From: Alitta virens
Lineage: Eukaryota > Annelida > Polychaeta > Phyllodocida > Nereididae
NCBI GenBank assembly: GCA_932294295.1
Contig: OW028580.1
Location: forward strand, 32,124,136-32,188,135
DNA: 64,000 nucleotides
Direction: 5' to 3'
Positions 36,301 to 47,879 of the stretch are shown here, piece by piece. The number at the start of each line of letters is the position of its first letter. The stretch's first letter is position 1. A model generated the notes under the pieces. That model did not search any database. It was not told the origin of the DNA and worked only from the letters and a program-made list of their open reading frames with translations. A program made the position numbers and the translations under genes.

Positions 36301-39300
36301 ACTGCAGATGACATCATTATTTTTCAAGCTTTAAGTTTCTCCAAAAGTGCAATTGAAACATCTGCCATAATCCTGAATATAGAACTTCAAAACACATACT
36401 TGGCTACAACTCGACAAATTGACCATAAACATTGAAAAAACAAAATGTATGCTCTTCACCACGGTCAACAAACCCATAAAATTATCCATTACTACATATA
36501 CATGGCACTGCCCTAGAATTTGTGGACAATTTTGACCTCTTGGGGATTGGTTTTAATAAGTACATGAAACGGGACAGTCCTGTTGCCAATGAAATCTCCA
36601 AAATACTAGGCATACTGAAAAACTGAAACATACACTTCCTCTACAAACACTCAAAATGATATACAATTCTTAAATAAAATTAACATCTGCACTATGGTCT
36701 CCTATGCCGGGGCTATCGAACAAATAGACTATTAAAGCTACAGAAGAAAGCCCTCAGAAAAATTACAAACTCTCTATATAATGCTCATACACAACCACTA
36801 AAAAAAAAATCAATTTTTATCAGTAACAGATACCTATACAATAAAACTATTAATGTTTCATTATATGTTTACAAAAAATCTCCTCCCAGAATATTTTTAT
36901 CTCCACATTCAAAAATATGCATTATTATGCAGCAAGAAACCCATAATTTCAACACAAGAAATAGATTATACCTGACAGTCTGACACCTAAAGTAAAATAT
37001 AAATTAGCTGAAAATAGCATCAGATATCAACTGCCAATCACTCTTAACAAAACCAATAATAACTTACTTGTAAAACTAGATACCGGTATTTCCAGTTCTT
37101 TAGATTCTTGAGTAACCTAAACTGGCATGGTATAGGGAATAAGTATAAAAACCAAATTTTGGTTTTCTGTCCTGAATTTTATTTATTTTTTGTTCCATTT
37201 GAAAATATGGAATGAACATACAATGATTTTCTGTCATACTGTGATTTTCTTGCAGTACATCTTGGCTGGATCCTTTGCAATAGCATCAGGAAGTCACCCA
37301 AATAATTGCACAGTAAGTGGGGTCATTTAATAGCCTCAGCATAGATACTGAGTACAAAGGACCACCAATTCAGTGTGTCATCCAAACGCAGGTGAACATC
37401 TTACCGATATAGAAATGACGCTGGGCCGACATACAAACGATGCTGTCTGCAATTTGGAATGCTATCATGGATCTGTCGCTTGTAGCTCATCATTTAAGCT
37501 GGCCAAGCTATTAAATAATAATATGAACAATGAAAAAACAGTGATAAAAGTATTTACAGTGGTTTCAAATCTAATAAATACATATGATGTCAGGAACTCG
37601 ATGGTCCCTTTTCACGGATAATACATATCATATCTACCACGTCGGATCAATGTCGTATCAACATCATATCAACGCTCGATGAATGACAATTCTTTTGTTC
37701 AGAGATGCTTTTTTCGGCAATTGTTTCAGATAATGACCACAATGTTCTTCTCAATCTTCTCTTGCCTTACTCTGATGGGTATCATTACACAGGGAACTAT
37801 TATTTTTACCTTTCCTTGCTACTCTTCCTTTATATATGGAGGAGGTACTGCATCAACCCCAGGAGACAGATGCAACAAGGTGAATACCACAGAGTTTGTC
37901 CTCCAAATCTAGAAATACAATAAACTTTATAAATGGCTACTTCTATGGCTATTCCTGTAAATTGAAGATAATGAGTTCTTGTCATGTAATATTTTGAGTT
38001 AAGCCTACCTAAATGCATTGTGTGCAGTGCAGCCGTGCATAGGTGTGGTTATATCAGGAGGCTGCATTAGCTGCCCCAAATAACCCCGTATCATATTATG
38101 TAATCCCTTTTTCAGGATGCAGCTATTGTAGTGTCTTCCTTCTTCATAATCTTTGGCGTTTGTGAGTTTGTTTTTGCTTTGGTTCAATCAATTCTATGCT
38201 GCCATGCTGCTTGTTGCAAACCAGCACTGCAGGTAAGGATCTTTTCAACATTTACAATATATACATATTTTCATATTGAGAATAGCATTAATGTGCAGCA
38301 AACAGAGTGCATATGTTGACATCTGTCTACACACGTAAGGCATATCCCTGGAAAAATTCATAAACATTATTAACACAGTTTATTTGTTCATTGAACTTCT
38401 CATTTCTTACTTTTGCTACAAACTGTTTTGAATGCACAATATTCTCTTAGCAAATGAAAATGTATTTCAGATTAGTGGTATCAATCAAATTCCTGAAAAT
38501 CAAAGTGGCCACAGTTATGAAATGCACAATGTGTCTCTGCATGCTCCAGGTAGAGTAAATGCATTACTTATTTTTTAGTGTATCATGCCTGCGGTCTGCC
38601 CTTATTATGCCTCTCAATAGGGGTCAGTATCACTCCCTTGGGTCAAATAAAATCCTTTATCAAAGCCAAATGCAGATCCCCTATTGGTTAGGAGCTGATA
38701 GATATAATAATTCATTCACAATTTGGTCGATTTAACCACACCCTCTCCACAAAGATTTTCTGTATCTCTCGTTTGGCCGCTATATTTCTAAAATGACATC
38801 ATATGTCCTCCCTAGCGCTGGACCTCAGCACTGCTTGTTCAAAGATTTTTCAATGATCAGACTTTGCTTGTGATTTGCTTATGTCTTCTTAATGACTGAG
38901 AGTACAATTAAACACCTGGTATATTGATTTGTTAACAGCATTGCGAATAACACAGGTGGTAGAATGTACTCTGAGCACAGGCGTTTGCCATCATGACAAC
39001 ACTTAGCAGGTTAGCATACAATAAGACCAAGGCTACTGACTTTGTCAAGAAGAGCTTTTACACCCCCTGCACAACTGCCTTCAAGGATGGGTCAGTTTCA
39101 GTCGATAACAGCATATAACACTTCAAAAATGGCAATATTATATACAGAAATAATTTGCCTTCTTATTCTAAATGATAACTTTAATTTATGGGTATTTACA
39201 CTTATTTTCAAGGAATTCCTTGCCTGTACGATGGGAATGTTCAATTCTCATCTCTAATATTTCCCCATCTACACACATTATGGTGCTTCCTGATTGGCTA

Positions 39301-40320
39301 GTATCTCCCAAGCGCTGTGTCTGTTAGCTTTAAGCCAATTAAGTGATCTAATTAAGTGATCAAACAGCAATCTTTGGTTAACAATTAAGTGTTATCAATG
39401 CAAGCACAACTAATTGATATGCAATTTCACTGTTAGACACTCAATGCCATAAGCCAGTCGATAGCCTATTAGGTAAATTTGTTTGTATTTAAGTCTAACT
39501 GGTAACCTAACAAAAGAGTTGCCATCAAGCTCAGGGCATTTCCTAATTTATTCAGCTACATTCTGATTGACACTGTTGTAAATACATAGATGCCTCTTGA
39601 GATGAGAAGCCAATTAAGGCAGTCAGTAGCCTTGGTATTAGTTAAAATGTAAGTGCTGAGCAAGTCAGACATGTTTGCGAATGCCTGTGCTCTGAGACTG
39701 ACAGGGCTGAGAAAATTAATGTTGTTGACGTCGATACTTTTTTCTGCTTTTTTAGCATTGTGCACTAAGAGGGCTGACTGTCACATTTATTTTTATTAAT
39801 TGTGTGAAAACAGAGACAGAGGATAAAATCGTTATCACATGTTCATATTTTGAGAATGCAGTAATGTATTCCATGAAGTTGTTATATTTCACGAAGCCAA
39901 AGCCTGACTGATATATGAATAACTGAGTCAAAATAAACATGTCATAACTTATAATATTGCCCTGACACCAGTCAATATTTGCATATCATACTAAGAAAGC
40001 ACATATATGGTAAACTGCACATCCAAGATATAACAATATAAAATAAGATAACAAATTGCCTCTTTATTTCAGAACAAGCACCTAACAATCACAGCGTTCA
40101 ACTCGTTATGAATCCATCCTCACTTCCACAACAAACTGGAGTTACTACACAAAGTGGTATTATGGCAACTAAAGATGCAGATGGAGCCACTGGTCAAAAT
40201 GCTGTCATGGCAACTGGTGGACAATATGAGAAATTAAGAGACATAACAAACCCACCTGATTATGAGAAATTAAGTGGCACAACAAGCCAACTTGATTATG
40301 AGTTATATGAGGATATGTAA
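33327..40320 (+). CDS. MS4A-like four-transmembrane protein with C-terminal ITAM, gene 2 (7 coding exons)
   Basis: Coding exons: 33327-33437, 36042-36203, 37256-37312, 37730-37879, 38116-38232, 38471-38549, 40073-40320 (stop TAA). All junctions are GT-AG and in phase, giving 307 aa. Layout: N-terminal tail ending QQPYVVVVPINSK; TM1 (AIGALQIVMGLLLIGINV) and TM2 after GTGWWGS; TM3 in exon 4 followed by a Cys-containing extracellular loop; TM4 in exon 5 ending in CCHAACC; then a tail of about 100 residues. The last exon holds Y277-EKL, eight residues, Y289-EKL, eight residues, Y301-ELY. The first pair fits the ITAM consensus YxxL/I-x6-8-YxxL/I. In vertebrates MS4A2 (FcepsilonRI beta) carries an ITAM in the same tail, where Src-family kinases and Syk act; similar signalling here is inference. 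Exon sizes 162, 57 and 117 nt equal those of gene 1. Intron 2 contains a LINE fragment and intron 1 a perfect 168 bp duplication. Confidence 0.87.
33935..34270 (+). repeat. perfect 168 bp tandem duplication in intron 1 of gene 2
   Basis: The unit 33935-34102 (from agccataagcatcatcaaag) is repeated directly at 34103-34270. The copies look identical, including their T-rich tracts. Confidence 0.85.
34271..36041. other. intron 1 of MS4A-like gene 2; nothing further seen
   Basis: AT-rich intron sequence. The part from about 35690 to 36041 is shared, inverted, with 22815-23090. A frame at 34910-35257 (115 codons from a TTG) is not recognised and has no splice context. Confidence 0.4.
36265..37075 (+). 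mobile_element. decayed LINE 3' fragment in intron 2 of gene 2
   Basis: Broken frames read ADDIIIFQALS (reverse transcriptase catalytic loop with the first residue lost), LDKLTINIEKTKCMLF (the following conserved segment), QKKALRKITNSLYNAHTQPL and NFNTRNRLYL, in the order of a CR1/jockey-type LINE C-terminus. Many stops. The inverted copy of this intron at 22127-22646 lacks it, so it inserted after the duplication or was lost there. Confidence 0.65.
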
Positions 40321-41009
40321 TAATGAGACGAAGGGGCAAAATAATGATATATTGTAATTTCAGCAACTGCACTGAATAGTTTTGTACTAAAAATGTATTG
40401 CACGTTTTTATCTGAAATAATTACTCTTGCCATATATTTTACTAGTATCTACTAATGATATTATACAGCCTTGGCCTTCAGTTATCAGACACTTACTAGT
40501 TGCATATTTCTGCATATTTCAATGATTAAACGGTTGCCCATGCCTGTTCTAGTTAAAGGTGGAGCTTATGATGTATTTTTTTATCTTGTATCATTGGTCT
40601 TCATCCATGTATATGTCTAATCTACTACACTGTTTTATGCATTTGTCTGCCCGTGCCTTCCTTCTGTCTGTCCATCTGACTATCTATCACCCTCATAGAG
40701 ATAATAACTTCAGAACTATTGACGCTAAGCACATTAAACTAAAAGGGAATATGCCTGAAGGAAGACCTCACATGAGTTCGAAGATGGGTCACTTTGATTT
40801 CTATTTCAAATACCTGCAGAACGTACCTTGTTGATTTGCTATATGTGGATGATTAGGCTCTTCCCTCTAACCAACGATCCATTAATCTATTGCCCATCAC
40901 TGTAGTCGGTAATTGTGCTCTTATTGATATATAAAGCAAAAATAGTAAAGATATCTCATGGATACTCATTACTCATTTTGTACAAATTATTTTTGTCATA
41001 ATATTTGGA

Positions 41010-41015
41010 AATAAA
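41010..41015 (+). terminator. candidate poly(A) signal of MS4A-like gene 2
   Basis: AATAAA about 690 bases after the stop at 40318-40320, in otherwise non-coding DNA. It is a plausible 3' end but unproven. Confidence 0.35.
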
Positions 41016-41984
41016 ATGTGATTACCAAATATGGTATCCATGCATTGTCCATAAGCCAAAATGGCAAATGTGTCACAATTCCGCTAAACACCACCCTCTG
41101 GGCCTCTGGCACAGTACACAATATGTAAATATACAATAAATGCAATTAAAGGTTGTCCTTCACTGGTACCAGATATTTAGATATTGCACAAAACTGATGT
41201 GTCGTGTTGTCAACTTGCTAAATTAAAAATGAAATATAAATTACTGGGCAAGAGCTGAGAACAATAGATAAGCAGAGGAAACAGGAATACCAGCAGATTT
41301 TACAAATGTATTAACAAATTTAATTATACTGATGATCTGACCCTAGACAGTAAATTCTGGGGCAATACAGCTTGCTCGAAAGTGGCGTAGCTGGACTTTC
41401 TGGAGTGGGGGGGGGGGCATGGGGCCAGGTTCTGAATTAGGGGGGCCGACTGGAAAATGTTTACTCAGCATTTAATCAAGCCATTATCCAACATGAGATG
41501 ATCCAGTGATGGACCTTAGAAAATCATTTTATAAAGTATATACGTGTATATACCAGAACAGTTGCAGGATTTGAATTCTATTGTCAAAGCAAAGGTCATT
41601 TCAGTGCTGCTAAAAATATAAGATCTACATACATACTTGAACATCATAGCGCCACTGTAAATGTAAGATGTGTATGTATGCAAGTATCTCCCTGATTAAC
41701 ATGTTTCACATTTGGTAAATATTGAAAATTAGGTGTACCCTAGTGTTGTCAATTGAACCACAAAAAGACACTATATTATTTAAAATTATTATATTTAGAG
41801 AGCATGTCTTCTATGGGTGCTGGATATAACACATAACATAACAAAACTAATACTGATGGCTGTTGTTTCAAGACGACTTTTATAGATTGGATAGTGATAA
41901 ACAATTGGGTACTGAGTCTGAATAGATTGTTTTTGGTAGAGTAACAAGGAAATTCTGCAATATTGTAATTAAAGAGGTTTAGTA
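41016..41984. other. no gene seen
   Basis: Non-coding. At 41385-41450 a short repeat with gtggcgtagct and a run of G is one of several such pieces; others are at 43675-43780 and 63505-63530. Confidence 0.35.
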
Positions 41985-42330
41985 AAAAAAAAAAAAAAAA
42001 AAAAAAAAGACAGTATTGTACAATAAACCCATACGTTCCTATGTTCCCAAAGCATGTGGGACAAGTCAGACTGTCACAGAAGAAATGGGACTGGTTAAGT
42101 CAAATGACTGTCAAATCACTTCACTAATGTTTCAGTCTTTCAGGCCACATAACTTAGACAAATCAGCCTTGCAGTGCAGGAATCCTGCAGAATTGTCATC
42201 TTATATTGATTGCAGTATGGGCAAATGGACAAAATGGTGCCAGGATGATGCAACTGTAGCATATATTTGTAGTTGGTTAATTCCAATTTATCATTTAATA
42301 CCAAAATTAGCTAAAATGTTTGATGTGTGA
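41985..42330 (+). other. poly(A) tract followed by an unrecognised 104-codon frame
   Basis: A run of 24 A at 41985-42008 suggests the 3' end of a retroposed sequence to its left. The frame after it (from a TTG at 42016, stop 42328-42330) encodes a Cys- and Ser-rich stretch with AELSSYIDCSMGKWTKWCQD and CSWLIPIYHLIPKLAKMFDV. Amino-acid use looks protein-like, but I do not recognise it. It could be a piece of a transposon protein. Confidence 0.3.
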
Positions 42331-42338
42331 ATTAGATA

Positions 42339-43648
42339 CCGTTAACTGGGGTATCTTTGCATGCCGCCCGGGGTAACTTTGGCCGCCTATGAAAAACAGG
42401 ATTTGTTGAATTTATCTCAGAATTGGCTTAATATAGGTGACTTATATTTACATAAATATGATCCATAATATATAAGCTTCATAAAAATAAAACATCATGA
42501 ACTTTAATGCACTGTATGCTGCTCTAGGGACAGTTAGTTAGTTTAATTAAAAAAGGCCTGTCAAAATGAACCTAGACCACTTCTGCCATACAATGCTACC
42601 TGCCACTAAACGGTACCAGCTGGGTACTCAAAGCCAGATCTAAAAGGTCGACATGAAGCACCGTTTGCTGCATAAGTTGGGAGTTAAACTCATTTGTCAT
42701 TTTTTATTGAGAAGATGCAAGTCTATTGTACATATATATTTATATATTAGATACATTTCTTAAATTTACCAAGGTTGATATTTTTCAGTGGTGATATTTG
42801 TAAGCCAACTCTGAGCTAGGAGTAGACAGACGACAGCCAGGAAAAGGTTGCTGCAGCTGTATATAGTAGACCATATTTTATGAAACTAACTGTATGTCAG
42901 GCATGTGGTCTTCAGTGACACAGTTGTTGCTGTATACTTTACTCTAGGGAAACCTAGTTGTAAACATGCTAGCAATTTGGAATGCTGTATTTTGTAGAGA
43001 ATGTTCCACACAGATCAAAATTGTGTATGGGTAATTTAAATTATTGAAGTATTTCTTGGTACATCCAAAGAAAATTAGTATTTCATCCCTCTGAAGCTCA
43101 GTGGGGGTTATCTTTGACCATGGCCATAACAACCTCAAGGGTCCCAAGTTTTTGGTATGTTGATGCAGTTTACATGTAATATGTGCAGAAATGTGTTAAT
43201 TAAAATAACAGGGTCATATCGCTGCAAAATCACCAAATAATCTGGTTCTTGCCGACCTATGAATGCTGCAATTTGGTATTGCGGTAAACCATTCACATTT
43301 GTGGGTATATAGGTGTATATTCTTGATGTAACTGGTTCAAAGTTTTGCTGCTGTCCCACCAATGACTGTGAAATTGATTTTTCTATATCATGGCAAAAAA
43401 TATTGGCTGCATCATTGCAAAAGCCATGGGGACCGAAGTTATGCCTTTGCCCAATGCGGAGTAACTTTGGCTGCCCATTATTTTGTTAAATAAATCTGTT
43501 ATGATTATGAGTTTCAAGAAGCTGTATAGCGTATGTATATCTTCTCATATAAGGTCTATTTATGTGGCATGAAATGCATTAATATTTCTTCGTTTTGGTA
43601 GAGCCAATAATGTTTGCAAAAGCGGCCGAAGATACCCCGGTCGACGGT
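42339..43648. mobile_element. 1.3 kb non-autonomous DNA transposon with TA duplication
   Basis: The left end (ccgttaactggggtatcttt) and the reverse complement of the right end (ccgtcgaccggggtatcttc) are inverted repeats of about 28 bp, with TA on each side (42337-42338 and 43649-43650). Inside, ggggtaactttggc-type motifs recur near both ends. The interior has no transposase. The part at 42510-42900 is shared with 490-1080. Confidence 0.6.
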
Positions 43649-43674
43649 ATGTGCTTCCTTGGTCAGCAAAATAT

Positions 43675-43790
43675 AGAAATCTGGAATGGGGGGGACCACT
43701 TGGGGGCCAAAGTCTTGGCTAGGGGAAGGGGGGCATGAGCCCCAGGCCCCCCCCCCATGGCTACGCCACTGAAATACGACAGGGGGTGCT
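43675..43790 (-). repeat. G-rich dispersed repeat (gtggcgtagcc plus poly-G)
   Basis: On the minus strand it reads cagtggcgtagccatggggg, then gcctggggctcatgccccc. Similar starts occur at 41390 and 63505. This type of short dispersed repeat has no coding content. Confidence 0.5.
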
Positions 43791-44446
43791 TCATTGAAAC
43801 AAACTGCGTTTCCAAACATGGGGCTTTTTTTTCAGTAGCCTTCATATTTCATTACAGCTGTCAATGCTTAGCTCATAATGACAACAATATATTCTGCCAC
43901 TATCCAGCTGTTGTGCCACTAGTGGGCTGTATTATGGGCTATGTGCTTGATTCTTTGATAGAGGGTACCACTGCATAATATGAATATGTGATTATAGAAA
44001 ATGAACAGAAACAGTGAGGATTTGGATGCTGTCACTGGCTGAATAGACCTTTTTCATAACAATGCAAAGTTTAACACTTCGTAAGTCAATCCCTCTTCCT
44101 GAAGTTGTTTTTGCTATTACTCATTTTGCTTTCCACACCAAGAAGAGTATTTCCTGGTGATTCAATGAACACAATAAATGAAATTAACAAAATTCTTTGA
44201 ACTATAAGATGCCAAATATACAATAAAAAGTACAAGAAATACTACAGCTTACAATTATAATCTAGGGCGCCAAGCTATGCAGCCATCATTCTGCCTTGTG
44301 GAATCATCAAGCTTCCTGGAAAATCAACTATTGATACAACTGTATAAGTTCTCAAGAATGGGCACATAATGCTAATAAAACAATGAACTTCATTCTGAAA
44401 ATAATCACTGTGACAGAAATATTTTGTTCATAAGCAAATGGTTCCA

Positions 44447-44626
44447 ATGGCGTTCTGTCCTGTCGAGAGATGGAGCTACGACCACACCGGTCTTGCTATT
44501 GTTTAATGACGTCATCCAATTGTAACGTCATCAAATGCACTGATTGACCTTTTGTTGATGACGTCATTAAACAATAGCAAGACCGGTGTGGTCGTAGCTC
44601 CATCTCTCGACAGGACAGAACGCCAT
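44447..44626. mobile_element. 180 bp palindromic MITE with two TGACGTCA sites (copy 1)
   Basis: Long inverted arms begin atggcgttctgtcctgtcga and end tcgacaggacagaacgccat. Each arm extends about 70 bp with near-perfect pairing. TGACGTCA (the CRE consensus) occurs at 44508-44515 and 44559-44566. Copies 2 and 3 are at 60471-60650 and 63828-64000. Confidence 0.85.
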
Positions 44627-44825
44627 TGGCTCGCGACTTCATCCTCCATGGAAAAGTGATCAGTATCTGTGATGAATGCTGAACTTATGGCAATGTTCAA
44701 ATGAAGAATTTGATTGTTTGTCTGTCTGTATTATAGGTTACATATGAAAGATCTCTGTGTTTAAATACTCATGAATTGTCCTTCTTCAGTAGTTTCTTAT
44801 TTTGTATATATATATAATATATATA

Positions 44826-46262
44826 TATATATTTTTTTTTATTGACAGCAAAATATCAAATTGATACATCTGTCAGCATGACAAAATAGTAAATGGCAAA
44901 AAAATAAAAATAATAGAAATACATGGATCAACAGTTAAAATAATTAAATAAGTGGAGCTATATTATGACTAATATACTAATCAACTAATACTAATCAACA
45001 CTACATAGTCTGTCTAAACAATTCTAAAGCACCTGGAACTAAACAAATAATAGTAATAATACTGTTTAAAAAGCACCAACAAATAGTTTTAGCACAACAA
45101 TTCAGGTTCAATAACAATACTAGACACTAAGCATAAGATATATAGATATATATATATACATGATGTACTCTTAACTGCTATCAACATGACATACAATATG
45201 AAGTGACATACAATAGTAGATATTTACAAATATACAAATGTACAAAGTCATACACACACGGAAGCAGTTTCGTCAATGTGCCGCCAGCCACTCAGTTCCA
45301 GGAGACATTAAGTTGCTATTTATATAAAACATTTATATTTTACTGTCTAATTTTAATGCTACCTGTAGAAATTTACTAAGAGCAAAGTTAAGGTTAGTGT
45401 TCTTAGTTGTTAATATTTGTAAGAATTGTTCAGTTGGATCAAAAATAGTAAAGCCCTCAATGTATTTACAAGCAATGTGGAACAAGTTTAAGCAGATATC
45501 ATTCCATTTTTTACACCTCATTAAACAATGAAACTCATCTTCTACTTGGTTCAGATTGCATTTTTCACATTTTATTTTATCTGCAGGAACATAAGGACGT
45601 TTGTGTCTGCCTAATTCAATATTAAGGTTGTGTGAGCTTAGTCTAAAACGTGCTATATTACAATAGACGGATTTGGGTAGGGTATAATTCAGATAGGGCT
45701 CTATTCTAATATCATTCTTGAAGGTTTTGTATGTTCTGAGTTTTGGGTTTAGCGTACTATCATTTATCTCAGTGAGCATCTTAGTATGAGCCTTTTCGAA
45801 CAAGGATAAAATGTGCGTGTTTATGCTGGAATTGTCAGAATCTGTACCTAGAGTTTCTGTGACTTTATAAAGTCTTGTAAGCCAGCAAGGAACACCTCTT
45901 TTATGTAACTTAGTCTGAATGTCATAACAGCTACGCAAGAGCAAGGGGCATGTATTTGACCTTAGCCTGCCTAGAAATTTGATTGCTGAAGCATGTTGTC
46001 TGACTATCAGTGGAAATCTACCTGTATCAGCCAGAATGGCAAGTGTTGAAGTTTGAAACCTAACACTGAGCAGGTTTTTAAGGAAACAGACTTGTATTTT
46101 CTCGAGAGTTTCAATTTGCTTCTCTCAGAACCATATTTCACTATTGTATTTAAGTATTGGTAATATATATGTGTCAAACATTTTGATACTCAATTTTGCT
46201 GGTAGATAGCCAACTGTAGACTTTGTCTTTTCTTTAAGAGCATACATTGCTTTTTGTGCTTG
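44826..46262 (-). mobile_element. LINE 3' portion, copy 1
   Basis: The minus-strand frame from 46262 to 45333 covers the thumb and C-terminal part of a non-LTR retrotransposon: MYALKEKTKSTVGYLPAKL, ILPILKYNSEIWF, then a zinc-finger-like CEKCNLNQVEDEFHCLMRC, and stop at 45333. One in-frame TGA (near 46127) replaces a CGA present in copy 2 at 51.3-52.6 kb, a CpG-decay type change. The T-rich tract at about 44832 (poly-A on the minus strand) marks its 3' end. The upstream end abuts an (AT)n run at 46265-46290. Confidence 0.75.
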
Positions 46263-46556
46263 GGTTATATATATATATATATATATGTATATGTAATATA
46301 TCCTTGTCATGAGATAGGTTTTCTTACACTACATGCATTTATATGTTATAGTAACTGATATGAAAGGCCACCTCACTGGTATATTACAATTATTGTCATA
46401 TAATGACAACTTAGCAATATAAAATACAATTGTGAAACCATAAACCAAGGGGTTAAGTCTATTTAAATTAATATACATTAACAATGATTAACTAATAAGC
46501 CACAGAACTTGCACAGAAAATGTACAATATTTTTTGAAACCCAGCACTGATCGGTG

Positions 46557-46997
46557 TCAAAATTCAGCATAGGAGCAATGAACTAGTAGATGAAATACAA
46601 ACTTTAATGTATATGAATCATTCCAATAAATGAAATTGTCTAATAAAAATGTGACTATACAGATGCTAAGAGTACCAATAAGCATAACTTGAGCAGTGAA
46701 ATGGACATGTTGATATTTTCTGAGAGATTCCGTTGGTGCAAAACGATTTTCCATGTCTGAGTGGCAAGTTGGCAACAAACAGCATGTTGATCCACCTCTC
46801 AACTTGATGATATAATTTATATTGTCTCTGCCAAAACACCTTTTGGTATATAAAATATGCGTTTTTTTAGCTTCATTCCATTGTTTTGCAAAATTATTTA
46901 GTCTATTCAGGTGCTTTTGGCTAATTGGTGTTATGGTCGAGTCTTGTATTATTTCATTAAAAACCCATATGTCATAATGAGCTGAAACTCTCCACAA
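46557..46997 (-). other. unrecognised 146-codon frame with one hydrophobic segment
   Basis: Open from a TTG at 46997 to a stop at 46557. It contains KHLNRLNNFAKQWNEAKK, RGGSTCCLLPTCHSDMENRF and a hydrophobic stretch AQVMLIGTLSICIVTFLL. It is long for this AT-rich DNA, and the sequence looks protein-like. It has no ATG start, no clear splice partners and no similarity I can name. It may be an exon or a transposon fragment. Confidence 0.3.
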
Positions 46998-47444
46998 AGA
47001 TTAATGCTTCATAATTATAAGTTATTAATTTCTTAGAAAATTAATGTCAGCTCATGTGCTGTAATTTAACAATTTTCCTCTTTTATATATGATTGGTAGA
47101 TTTGAAAAATTCCTTGGATTACCATTTTGAGCAGTGGAGATCATGGCATTGTGTTGCCACCTGGTAAAAATTGATTTAAACATGTCATGGTTTCATTTCC
47201 GCCAATGGAAATTTTGTGAATATTAAATGATATCATATTGTTTCTCTATTTCTTTTACATGAATTTGATTAATAATAACAGCTTTTAGATGTCAGGGCAT
47301 GTGCTGCCACCTACTGATAAATGCTACATGCTTTCTGCCCAAACAGGCTTTGGATTTGTGTGGTGTAGGGTTAATATGAGGTATAAGATCATTGTAGGAT
47401 ATGCATTAAAAGATAAGATGATTTATAAAATGTTTTCTTTTCAG

Positions 47445-47524
47445 AAGTTATGTCTAAGAACATGGTGATCAATCCTCCAAATACCAGTGAAGATCAAACT
47501 CCAGATAGAGTAAACACTGGTTGA
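47445..47524 (+). CDS. candidate alternative 3' terminal exon of MS4A-like gene 2
   Basis: After the acceptor ttttcttttcag a frame of 25 residues (with VMSKNMVINPPNTSEDQTPD) ends at TGA 47522-47524. Entry phase is 1, matching the donor after exon 6 of gene 2 (38549). The beginning resembles the start of exon 7 (VQLVMNPSS against VMSKNMVINPP). A donor-like AGA|GTAAAC at 47509 could instead join it to the next exon at 47776. It lacks tyrosine motifs. Unsupported by transcripts. Confidence 0.4.
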
Positions 47525-47775
47525 AACATCTGAGAAAGCCACACATATTAATTCGAATTTTGTCATTTGCAGGGTTACATTTCATCATCAGTTGCCATGC
47601 CATCAAAATGCACATCCTGATCAAAGTTTCAAGCTAAATATGCAAACTGCCCACATAATTGTCATAATCATCGATCTGATCAAGGGCACTTACACAGTAC
47701 CATAGTTATATAATTGCAGTACATATCAATGCATATCTATAATATTTACAGAATGTATCCTGTACTGTATTTCAG

Positions 47776-47879
47776 AAAATTTCAAGGGAAACGGCCAGTT
47801 TAACAGCTTGGATCATCCGGATTGCAGAAATACTACATCAACAGTGACCAGAGACAAAGACTATTTGCTGGGTACATGA
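47776..47879 (+). CDS. second candidate alternative 3' terminal exon of MS4A-like gene 2
   Basis: After gtatttcag, a phase-1 entry gives 35 codons including GQFNSLDHPDCRNTT and ending KDYLLGT before TGA 47877-47879. It would be in phase with gene 2 exon 6. The tail lacks the ITAM but has one YxxG-type tyrosine. A phase-0 entry from 47509 is also open for a while, so the frame is not certain. A poly(A) signal follows at 48274-48279. Confidence 0.35.

Noticed and set aside
43556..43845. Gly/Pro-rich frames on the minus strand
   Set aside because: They translate a G-rich dispersed repeat and the end of a TIR element.
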